A DNA stretch of 7,556 bases from contig JAHELM010000105.1 of the NCBI GenBank assembly GCA_024644185.1, forward strand, positions 1 through 7,556, read 5' to 3'. A program made the position numbers and the translations under genes. The notes under the pieces are model-generated. The model worked only from the letters and a program-made list of their open reading frames with translations. It ran no database searches and was not told where the DNA came from. This document shows positions 1 to 5,577 of this stretch, piece after piece. This DNA comes from Rhodospirillales bacterium (GTDB lineage: Bacteria > Pseudomonadota > Alphaproteobacteria > UBA8366 > JADFVY01). The first letter of the stretch is position 1; each line of letters starts with the position of its first letter.

Positions 1-73
1 GGTGGAACAACAGGAAGATACCAGTCACGGCATGCGCCGCGTTGAGGTGCATTGCAAAAAATGTGGCGCGCAT
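1..73 (-). CDS. Possible N-terminus of a membrane protein, cut by the window edge
   Basis: On the minus strand an open frame begins with ATG at 73-71 (a second in-frame ATG lies at 52-50) and stays open to base 1, giving about 24 residues. An in-frame TGA lies just upstream, six codons before the first ATG, so the start must be close by. The peptide is hydrophobic towards its end (AHAVTGIFLLFH), as expected for the beginning of a transmembrane helix. A modest GGCGG lies about seven bases before the first ATG. The family cannot be named from so little sequence. It could be chance: 24 codons are weak evidence, and an overlapping plus-strand frame is also open here. Confidence 0.25.
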   Translation of the reverse strand, partial: MRATFFAMHLNAAHAVTGIFLLFH

Positions 74-655
74 CGGCGTCCGCCAGCGACGTCACCGGAC
101 TTTTCGTTACCCGCAAGACCTGCATTCGTTCAGCCGGCCGCCTTTTCCGCTTGCGATGACGCGGCCAGGCAGGCGTCGCCTTGATCCGCCGGGCCCTGTG
201 CCGCGGGCGAGACATAACCGTGGCCAATTTCACGATTTATTAACAGGGGCGGCAGCACTATCGGGTCTACTTCATAATTTGGATAAATAAAGACGGTCGC
301 TCCTCGCTGTATCTCAGATCCGATGCCGCGCGACCCGGCCAGCAGGAAGGAATGGTCATGAACGTCGCCGCTGCGCGCGCGATGCACTAGCGAGTCCAAT
401 TCAGCCCCCGGAAAAACCGGCGCCGGCAGCGGCGGCCCGGCCGCATATCTTGAACCAGGAATCGGTTGATCTTTTCACCCCGCGGGATTCGGTCGGCTGG
501 ATGCCATGCCCGCCATCGGGGGGGGCAACAAACAGTGGCGCGCGGAACAGATCGTGCGGGCCACTTCAATGCGGTGTGTTCGACGCCGCAAATCCACGGG
601 AAGCCGTAAATCCCGCACCGGCGTGAGCCAGGGGCGATATTCAGGGCTTTTCATC
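74..655. other. Region with no supportable gene
   Basis: I see no convincing gene in this stretch. The open frames on both strands start at TTG or GTG or lack a ribosome site, and none resembles a family I know. The most protein-like is a minus-strand frame from about 399 to 130, which reads acceptably between 350 and 215 but begins at TTG without a visible Shine-Dalgarno sequence. A plus-strand frame from 244 to a TAG at 388-390 also reads like protein for about 30 residues but has no start. Bases 225-295 are clearly more AT-rich than the surroundings, which could mark a promoter region, a gene relic or acquired DNA. No clear -35/-10 pair was found. Confidence 0.5.
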
Positions 656-688
656 ATGTTTCTGTCAGAGAAGAGAAGGGTGCAGAAA

Positions 689-1447
689 ATGACGAATGTG
701 TTCCGCGGCGGCGTTGTCGCCGCATCGATTCTGGCGCTGGCCGGATGTTCGGGCGTCGGGTTTCGTGCCGATACCGGCGGCGTCGAGGCGATCAATTCGG
801 TGGCGATTGTTTCGTTCGTCGTTCCCGAATATGTGATGGAACAGGCCGACAGCGGCGGGTTGTCCGGCGTCACGGCGCTGATTTCGGTCGGCAAGAAGGT
901 CGCGGCGGGCGAGAAAGCCTCCGGAAACGGCCAGGAGGTTGCGCAGACCGCCGCCGAGGGTTTCGCGCAGACCATGGCGCAGGATACCAAGAAGACCTTC
1001 GTGCCGATGGCCACGGTGACGGGCAATGCCCAGTTCCAGGCCCTGGCCACGGAATATGGCAAGACCGGCACGAAGTACATGGCGGCCCCCGGACTTCCGG
1101 TGATTCTTCTGGAAATGAAGACCAAGCACTCCGACTTTGCCGCCAAGGCGGCGAAGGCTCTCGGTGTGGATGGCGTCGTCATCGTCTTCACGCGGGAACT
1201 GGAATACGCCCTCTATACCGGCGCGCTGGGCACCGGCGAGGCGAAGGCCGAAGGCAGCGGCCTGTTCATCATGTTCGACCGCGACGGCAATGCGGTCTGG
1301 GAATCGGGCACCGTTGTGCGTAGCGAGGCCAGCGCGGCCATGGTGGCTGGCGCCCTCGACCCGCGCAAGGCCGAGGCCCTGCACAAGGATATCGGCGCGA
1401 CGATGGCCAAGGATCTCTGGGCCACCTATACCAAGGAAACCAAGTAA
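689..1447 (+). CDS. Predicted outer-membrane lipoprotein of unknown function
   Basis: A 252-residue protein with a lipoprotein signal peptide: a short N-terminus with Arg6, a hydrophobic stretch (residues 8-18) and the lipobox LAGC with the lipidated Cys at position 20. Residue 21 is Ser, not Asp, which by the enterobacterial Lol rule points to the outer membrane. ATG 689 was chosen because GAAGGG lies eight bases upstream and the signal peptide then has normal length. The in-frame ATG at 656 would add eleven residues and has no such site. The mature part starts with a beta-like strand (VAIVSFVVPEY, 38-48), then an Ala/Lys-rich helical stretch (65-102), a second alpha/beta part around 150-175 (ALGVDGVVIVFTRE), and a hairpin-like FDRDGNAVWESG (196-207). 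That order loosely recalls the small domain of LpoB/CsgG-type lipoproteins, but this is a resemblance only. No catalytic or metal motif is visible and I do not recognise the family. A hairpin follows the stop codon. Confidence 0.85.
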   Translation: MTNVFRGGVVAASILALAGCSGVGFRADTGGVEAINSVAIVSFVVPEYVMEQADSGGLSGVTALISVGKKVAAGEKASGNGQEVAQTAAEGFAQTMAQDTKKTFVPMATVTGNAQFQALATEYGKTGTKYMAAPGLPVILLEMKTKHSDFAAKAAKALGVDGVVIVFTRELEYALYTGALGTGEAKAEGSGLFIMFDRDGNAVWESGTVVRSEASAAMVAGALDPRKAEALHKDIGATMAKDLWATYTKETK

Positions 1448-1471
1448 CGGTTTCGCAAGCCGGAATGCGGG

Positions 1472-1507
1472 GCGCCGACAGCGGTCGGCGCTCCGTTTCC
1501 GTTTCCC
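1472..1507 (+). terminator. Probable terminator after the lipoprotein gene
   Basis: A perfect 8-bp inverted repeat (GCGCCGAC at 1472-1479, GTCGGCGC at 1484-1491) with a four-base loop AGCG lies 25 bases after the lipoprotein stop. A mixed run, TCCGTTTCCGTTTCCC, follows in place of a clean T tract. This is consistent with a strong hairpin terminator of GC-rich bacteria and would separate the lipoprotein from the copper genes downstream. Confidence 0.6.
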
Positions 1508-1586
1508 GAATTGCGATCGCCATCGCGCCGAGACCGGCGTGAGGATGATCCTGGGCGGGCCGCCGCCGGAAGATGCGGCGCGCCTC

Positions 1587-1617
1587 TTGCCGCGCCCGAC
1601 CGGCAGGGGCATATACG
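1587..1617 (+). promoter_or_regulatory. Weak candidate promoter for the small exported protein and oxidase
   Basis: TTGCCG at 1587-1592 and TATACG at 1612-1617 are separated by 19 bases, with four of six matches to each sigma-70 hexamer. A 19-base spacer is typical of promoters worked by MerR/CueR-type regulators, and a short dyad TGCCG-N8-CGGCA (1588-1605) overlaps the spacer. However, five-base arms occur often by chance in GC-rich DNA, and the sequence does not match the known CueR operator. Treat as a guess; it is the best-looking site in the gap between 1508 and 1669. Confidence 0.2.
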
Positions 1618-1658
1618 GCTGACGGGCCCGATTCGCCCCGATGTTTCTCTTGCCGCGC

Positions 1659-1663
1659 GGAAA
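1659..1663 (+). promoter_or_regulatory. Ribosome binding site supporting a TTG start
   Basis: GGAAA at 1659-1663 lies six bases before TTG 1670. It is the only purine-rich site near the possible starts of the small exported protein, and it favours TTG 1670 over GTG 1679 and ATG 1691. Confidence 0.4.
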
Positions 1664-1669
1664 TGCCCT

Positions 1670-2008
1670 TTGCGCTACGTGCTCGCCCTCATGCTTTTGC
1701 TGCTGCCGCCGGTCGGCGCGGCGGCGCATGTCGCTGACTCCGGGGCGCCCAGCATGGCGGCCGCGCCCGATATGCACGGGCACGATACGAAAATTCCACC
1801 AGCCGATGACGCCGGCCATGCCGTCCATGGTCCATCCTGCCTGTTTACGTCCTGCCTCGCCGGCCTGACGGCGGCGAATGCGGCGTTTCCGCCCCGGGCG
1901 GCGACCGCTCCGGGGGGCCGTGCCCTGGCCGATGGCGCTCCGCAATGGTCGCCCGAGCCGCCCTGCGACCCTCCCTCCTCATGCGCGGTCTTGCCCGCCA
2001 GGGCGTGA
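1670..2008 (+). CDS. Small exported His/Met/Cys-containing protein, probable copper accessory
   Basis: From TTG 1670 this is a 112-residue protein. Residues 1-19 form a signal peptide: Arg2, a Leu-rich core (LALMLLLLPP) and an Ala-rich cleavage site (GAAA). Cleavage after Ala19 would leave His20 at the mature N-terminus. The mature protein has metal ligands in a short low-complexity chain: Met29, Met35-His36-Gly-His38, His50, His53, Cys57 and Cys62, with a second cysteine pair near the C-terminus (Cys99, Cys105). The two pairs could form disulfides or bind metal. The gene ends 63 bases before a multicopper oxidase in the same direction, so a role in periplasmic copper delivery or storage is reasonable. 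Short exported proteins with His and Cys motifs (CopL- or DUF2946-like) are common beside copper oxidases, but I cannot assign this one to a family. The frame could be read further upstream to 1511, but that part is Arg-rich and unlike a signal peptide. The rare start codon leaves some doubt. Confidence 0.65.
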   Translation: MRYVLALMLLLLPPVGAAAHVADSGAPSMAAAPDMHGHDTKIPPADDAGHAVHGPSCLFTSCLAGLTAANAAFPPRAATAPGGRALADGAPQWSPEPPCDPPSSCAVLPARA

Positions 2009-2071
2009 CAGGAAAACCGCGATGCGCCGGTTCCCGGCGCACGCCAATCGATCGCATGAGAGGGATTTTAC

Positions 2072-3535
2072 ATGACTGCACCGATCTCCCGCCGCCAGAT
2101 GCTGGGCGGCACCGCATTTCTTGCGCTGGGCGCGGCGCTGGCCCCGGTTTCCGGAATGGCCGCGTCGACCCCGGCCGTTATCCGCGCCGAAAGCCGCATT
2201 CTCGACATTCACGGCCGTGCCGCGCGGGTGTTTGGCCTGATCGGGCCGGGCAACCGGCCGGGACTTGAGACGGTTTCCGGCGCGCCGTTCCGGGTTCGGC
2301 TGGAAAACAAACTCGGCGAACCGACGCTGATCCACTGGCATGGCCTGACGCCGCCCCAGGCGCAGGACGGGGTACCGGTGCTTTCACAGGCGCCGCTGAA
2401 TCCAGGCGAGGCGTACGATTACGACTTCCCCCTGACCCGGCCCGGCACCAACTGGATGCATTCGCATCTGGGTCTGCAAGAGCAGAACCTGCTGGCCGCG
2501 CCGCTGATCGTGCGCGACCCGGACGAACGCGGCCTCGACGAACAGGACGTCGTTCTTATGCTGCACGATTTCACCTTTCGCGACCCGGACGAAATTCTCG
2601 CGGGGTTGGGCGGCGGCGGAATGCCGGCCGGGGGCATGGCAGGACACGGCAACATGCCGGGAATGTCGGGGATGGCCGGCATGCCGGGAATGGAAGGTCA
2701 CGGCGCGATGTCCGCCGGCCCCGATCTGAACGACGTCGAATACGACGCATTCCTGGCGAACGACCGCACTCTAGACGATCCGCGGACGGTGGCGGTCGAA
2801 CGCGGCGGGCGTATCCGGTTGCGGGTCATCAACGGCGCCGCGGCGACGAATTTCCTGCTCGACCTGGGTTCCGTCGAGGGTGCGGCGATCTCTGTCGACG
2901 GCATGCCCGTAGAACCGGTGACCGGAACCCGGTTTCCACTGGCCATCGCCCAGCGCATGGACATCCGGCTGACCATGCCGGCGGACGGCTCGGCACTGCC
3001 GGTTCTGGCCCTGCGCGAGGGCGATGGACGGCGGACCGGCATTGTCCTGGTTCCGCCGGGGGCGCCAGTACGAAAACTGGCCGGGGAAATGGACGCCGTA
3101 ACGCCGCCGCTTGACCTGTCCTTTGAAGCGTCGCTGTCGGCGGCAAAGCCGAAGGCGACGCGTCCAGCCGACCGCCGGGTCACGGTTGGCCTGACCGGAG
3201 ACATGGCGCGATATATCTGGGGTATCGACGGTGCGGCCTATGGCCAGCACCAACCCATCGCGGTGCGCCGCGGCGAGCGGGTCGAGATGACACTGATGAA
3301 CCACACCGGCATGTCGCATCCCATGCATCTGCACGGGCATCATTTCCAGATCGTGGCGATTGGCGGACGGCGGATTTCCGGGGCGCTGCGCGACACCGTT
3401 CTGATCCCGCCGATGACCGCCGTGACCGTCGCGTTCGACGCGGACAATCCGGGAACGTGGGCCTTCCACTGCCACCATATGTACCATATGGCGGCGGGGA
3501 TGATGACGGTCGTGGCCTATGACGGCCTGACTTGA
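2072..3535 (+). CDS. Tat-exported multicopper oxidase (CopA/CueO type)
   Basis: A 487-residue periplasmic enzyme expected to oxidise Cu(I) or similar substrates while reducing oxygen to water, and so to protect against copper. A Tat signal starts the protein (SRRQML, Arg7-Arg8, then a hydrophobic stretch to about residue 31). All four copper-binding motifs are present: HWHG (88-91), HSH (130-132), HPMHLHGHH (416-424) and HCHHMYHMAAGM (466-477), which supplies Cys467, His472 and the likely axial Met477 of the type 1 site. Three cupredoxin domains can be placed at about 45-155, 160-315 and 370-485. A methionine-rich insert at 184-213 (eight Met and two His in thirty residues) resembles the Cu(I)-binding segments of CueO and CopA. 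The length fits CueO better than the roughly 600-residue CopA/PcoA, whereas the WMHSHLGLQEQ stretch resembles CopA/PcoA. ATG 2072 is well supported by GAGAGGGA seven bases upstream. It is probably cotranscribed with the small exported protein before it. A laccase with another substrate cannot be excluded. Confidence 0.95.
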   Translation: MTAPISRRQMLGGTAFLALGAALAPVSGMAASTPAVIRAESRILDIHGRAARVFGLIGPGNRPGLETVSGAPFRVRLENKLGEPTLIHWHGLTPPQAQDGVPVLSQAPLNPGEAYDYDFPLTRPGTNWMHSHLGLQEQNLLAAPLIVRDPDERGLDEQDVVLMLHDFTFRDPDEILAGLGGGGMPAGGMAGHGNMPGMSGMAGMPGMEGHGAMSAGPDLNDVEYDAFLANDRTLDDPRTVAVERGGRIRLRVINGAAATNFLLDLGSVEGAAISVDGMPVEPVTGTRFPLAIAQRMDIRLTMPADGSALPVLALREGDGRRTGIVLVPPGAPVRKLAGEMDAVTPPLDLSFEASLSAAKPKATRPADRRVTVGLTGDMARYIWGIDGAAYGQHQPIAVRRGERVEMTLMNHTGMSHPMHLHGHHFQIVAIGGRRISGALRDTVLIPPMTAVTVAFDADNPGTWAFHCHHMYHMAAGMMTVVAYDGLT

Positions 3536-3540
3536 GACGT

Positions 3541-3575
3541 GGCGGGCGGGCCGGGACCAGGGGGACCCGCCCGCC
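3541..3575. terminator. Shared GC-rich hairpin between convergent genes
   Basis: A perfect 10-bp inverted repeat (GGCGGGCGGG at 3541-3550, CCCGCCCGCC at 3566-3575) with a 15-base loop fills most of the 49-base gap between the oxidase stop and the receptor stop. It probably ends transcription from both sides. No run of T follows on either strand, so it would be an atypical intrinsic terminator or an RNA-stabilising hairpin. Confidence 0.55.
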
Positions 3576-3584
3576 GCCATTCAT

Positions 3585-5057
3585 TCAGGCGCCGCCGATG
3601 TTTTCCAGGAAGGTCTGGACCTCGCGATCCAGGATATCCGACTGGCGGCTCAAATCGGTCGTGGTCTTGGCGACGTCACGGGCGGCGATGGCGGTTTCCG
3701 AGGTCATCTGGTTGACCGCCGTGATATTGCGGGTCACCGCATCGGTGCCGGTTGCCACCTGTTGCACCGTGCGGGCGATGTCCTCGGTCGACACGCGTTG
3801 CTCGTCAACGGCCGAGGCGATGGTGGTGGCAATCCGTTCGATGTTCTCGATGGTGCCCCCGATGCCGCGGATTGCCCGCACGGCCTGGTCGGTGGCGGTG
3901 CGGATTTCCTGCACCTGATCGCCGATGTCCTCGGTTGCCTTGGCGGTCTGGTTGGCCAGGTTCTTGACCTCGCCGGCGACCACGGCAAATCCCTTGCCGG
4001 CCTCGCCGGCACGTGCCGCCTCGATGGTCGCGTTCAGGGCCAGCAGATTGGTCTGGCCGGCGATCCTGTTGATCAAATCGACCACTTCGCCGATCTTGAC
4101 GGCGGCGGTCGCCAGTCCTTCGACGGTTGCATTGGCGTGGCGCACCTGTTCGACGGCGGCGCGGGCGATGTCGGTCGACTGCACGACCTGCCGGTTGATT
4201 TCACCGATCGAGGCGGACAGTTCCTCCGCCGCGGCGGCAACCGTGCGCACCCCGCCCGAGGCCTGATCGGCGGCCGCGGCCGCGGCTTCGGCGTTCTCGG
4301 CGGAGCGGTCGGTGAGGGTATTCATCGAACCCGCCGTGGTTTCCAGCTTCTGCACGGATTCAGCCACCATCTTGACGACGGTGCGGATACTGGCCTCGAA
4401 CAACCCGGCCATGCGGCCGCGATCGAGGCGCTGTTTTTCGTCCGCCTGCGCCAGAACGTCCAGCTTCTCAGCTGCCGCCTGGCGCTCCTGCGCCTCGGCC
4501 GCGCGGGCGGCCTCAACCGCTTGCGCCGCGCTGGCGAACAGCTCCACCAGCTTGCGCACCAGCCACACCAGGACGACGCCCTCGATCACCACGACCGAGG
4601 CATGCAGAAGCACGCGCGGCAGGTCCGATCCGTCGGGGAATACCGCATCGGGATGCAGGAAATTCAGCGACAGGTGATGCGCCGCGGTGGTGCCGGCGGC
4701 GATCAGGATGGCCCGCCAGTCGCAATAGGCCGCCAGCATCGCGAAGATGGCAAAATAATACATGTGGAAGTCGATTTGCCAGCCGCCATGCGCGGCGGCC
4801 ACGAACAACGAGGCCATGCCGACGAAGGCGACCGACACCAGGGCGCGGGTGACGGCCCCTTCGCGGTCGGCCAGCGCCGAAATCGTCGCCGCGCCGGCGA
4901 AGGCAACCCCAAGCACCAGCGGCAGGATCTCGCCGATCGGCGATTCATTCGGCGACAACCAGCGGATCGCCAGGATTATCGGCAGATGGGCCCAGAGAAG
5001 GGGCACGTAAATCCTGGTCGCCGCGATCCGCAGGCCGCTGATATTCGAATTTTCCAT
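3585..5057 (-). CDS. Methyl-accepting chemotaxis protein with a six-helix membrane sensor
   Basis: A 490-residue chemoreceptor expected to control the CheA kinase through CheW. The N-terminal 167 residues form about six membrane helices (roughly 15-33, 41-61, 71-91, 96-112, 115-134, 147-167) with short loops and no periplasmic ligand domain. Several histidines lie in or beside the helices (His24, 90, 98, 127, 128, 135, 152); a pattern like MYYF...DWR...HH..LNFL...FP occurs in many alphaproteobacterial receptors. No recognisable HAMP follows; instead there is an Ala/Glu-rich coiled coil (170-215). The signalling domain has its conserved tip at about 327-363 (GQTNLLALNATIEAARAGE at 334-352, then GKGFAVVAGEV) and long flanking helices with likely methylation sites. 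The C-terminus (LENIGGA) lacks the NWETF-type CheR/CheB tether. ATG 5057 is preceded by GAGGAG six bases upstream. The signal is unknown; redox, oxygen or a membrane-soluble compound are possible. A CtrA-type site lies upstream. The gene converges on the copper oxidase, so a link to copper is only a thought. Confidence 0.95.
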   Translation of the reverse strand: MENSNISGLRIAATRIYVPLLWAHLPIILAIRWLSPNESPIGEILPLVLGVAFAGAATISALADREGAVTRALVSVAFVGMASLFVAAAHGGWQIDFHMYYFAIFAMLAAYCDWRAILIAAGTTAAHHLSLNFLHPDAVFPDGSDLPRVLLHASVVVIEGVVLVWLVRKLVELFASAAQAVEAARAAEAQERQAAAEKLDVLAQADEKQRLDRGRMAGLFEASIRTVVKMVAESVQKLETTAGSMNTLTDRSAENAEAAAAAADQASGGVRTVAAAAEELSASIGEINRQVVQSTDIARAAVEQVRHANATVEGLATAAVKIGEVVDLINRIAGQTNLLALNATIEAARAGEAGKGFAVVAGEVKNLANQTAKATEDIGDQVQEIRTATDQAVRAIRGIGGTIENIERIATTIASAVDEQRVSTEDIARTVQQVATGTDAVTRNITAVNQMTSETAIAARDVAKTTTDLSRQSDILDREVQTFLENIGGA

Positions 5058-5136
5058 CCGGCACTCCTCACAACCATGGCGCGCTGCAATCGGCCACGCA
5101 AACAGAATTTGGGGGACGCTTATCGCACCAATCCGG

Positions 5137-5151
5137 TTAAGTCTCGGTTAA
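5137..5151 (-). promoter_or_regulatory. CtrA-type binding site upstream of the chemoreceptor
   Basis: Read on the minus strand the site is TTAA-CCGAGAC-TTAA followed by CC, an exact match to the alphaproteobacterial CtrA consensus TTAA-N7-TTAAC. The plus strand also gives TTAA-N7-TTAACC, since the site is an imperfect palindrome and at the same time a direct repeat of CGGTTAA with an 11-base period (5134-5140, 5145-5151). Its centre is 87 bases before the receptor ATG, in a 108-base gap, where a CtrA-activated promoter with a short leader would fit. CtrA is known to drive flagellar and chemotaxis genes in this class. Binding itself is inferred. Confidence 0.7.
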
Positions 5152-5165
5152 CCGCGACAAGGCGG

Positions 5166-5501
5166 TCAAAGGCAGTGAATCAGCTTGCGCATGCGGGCAA
5201 TGTGGAACGCATCCCAGGCGTCGCGCACGGCGATGTCCAGTTCCGGGGTGCGGCCGCCGAGGGCATAGGCGTGGACCGCCTGCAATAGGGGTACCAGTTC
5301 TTCCAGCAACTCATGCGTGCGTATGTCGCCATTGGTCCAGCCGATATAGGTGCCTGCCTTGACATAAGCTTCGCGGTCGGCATGGTGGCCCGCCAGATCG
5401 ACCAGCGTCTTCAGCCGGGCAACGTCCTCGCGCATCAACTGCGCGCGGAACATGCTTTCCTCGTTGGCCAGAAGGGATTCCAGTTCCTCGATCAGATGCA
5501 T
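5166..5501 (-). CDS. Small helical protein of unknown function
   Basis: From ATG 5501 this is 111 residues, with no signal peptide or membrane segment, so it is probably cytoplasmic. It is largely helical: an acidic N-terminal helix (MHLIEELESLLANEESMFR), a basic/leucine helix (LMREDVARLKTLVDLAGHH, 21-39), a central aromatic part (YVKAGTYIGWTNGDIRTHE), then a leucine-rich helix (LLEELVPLLQAVHAYALGG) and a C-terminal helix ending in RMRKLIHCL. I do not recognise the family and see no catalytic motif. The frame is open upstream to 5600, overlapping the kinase gene, but only with a TTG start and no ribosome site; ATG 5501 has GGCGG about seven bases upstream. It follows the kinase stop by 76 bases in the same direction, so it is probably cotranscribed and could serve the kinase as a partner or modulator (inference). 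It is also possible that it is simply a neighbour. Confidence 0.75.
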   Translation of the reverse strand: MHLIEELESLLANEESMFRAQLMREDVARLKTLVDLAGHHADREAYVKAGTYIGWTNGDIRTHELLEELVPLLQAVHAYALGGRTPELDIAVRDAWDAFHIARMRKLIHCL

Positions 5502-5577
5502 CGCCTTGCCGCCATGGGGATCAGTGGACTGGAAGACAGGATAAGGGGCGAAACGGGGAGGGGTCCAGTCGTAAGCA

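Noticed and set aside
2..184. Plus-strand frame with a CKKC motif at the left edge
   Set aside because: Begins with GTG at the edge, has a single CxxC, and degenerates into Pro/Ala-rich sequence; too short and unlike any known family to call.
130..399. Minus-strand frame of 89 codons
   Set aside because: Part of it reads like protein, but the start is TTG with no ribosome site and no family is recognisable, so it is mentioned only under the gene-free region.
475..1191. Minus-strand open frame of 238 codons overlapping the lipoprotein
   Set aside because: Antisense to the lipoprotein, rich in Thr/Ser/Pro, with no recognisable motif; best explained as a shadow frame.
665..1945. Minus-strand open frame of 426 codons across the lipoprotein and small exported protein
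   Set aside because: Very Arg/Gly-rich, with no motif or start signal, and it crosses two genes with good signal peptides and a terminator-like hairpin.
3762..5288. Plus-strand open frame of 508 codons opposite the chemoreceptor
   Set aside because: It lies antisense to a gene with unmistakable receptor motifs; its Gly/Arg/His/Asp-rich composition is what the complement of GC-rich coding DNA gives. No ribosome site or family resemblance.
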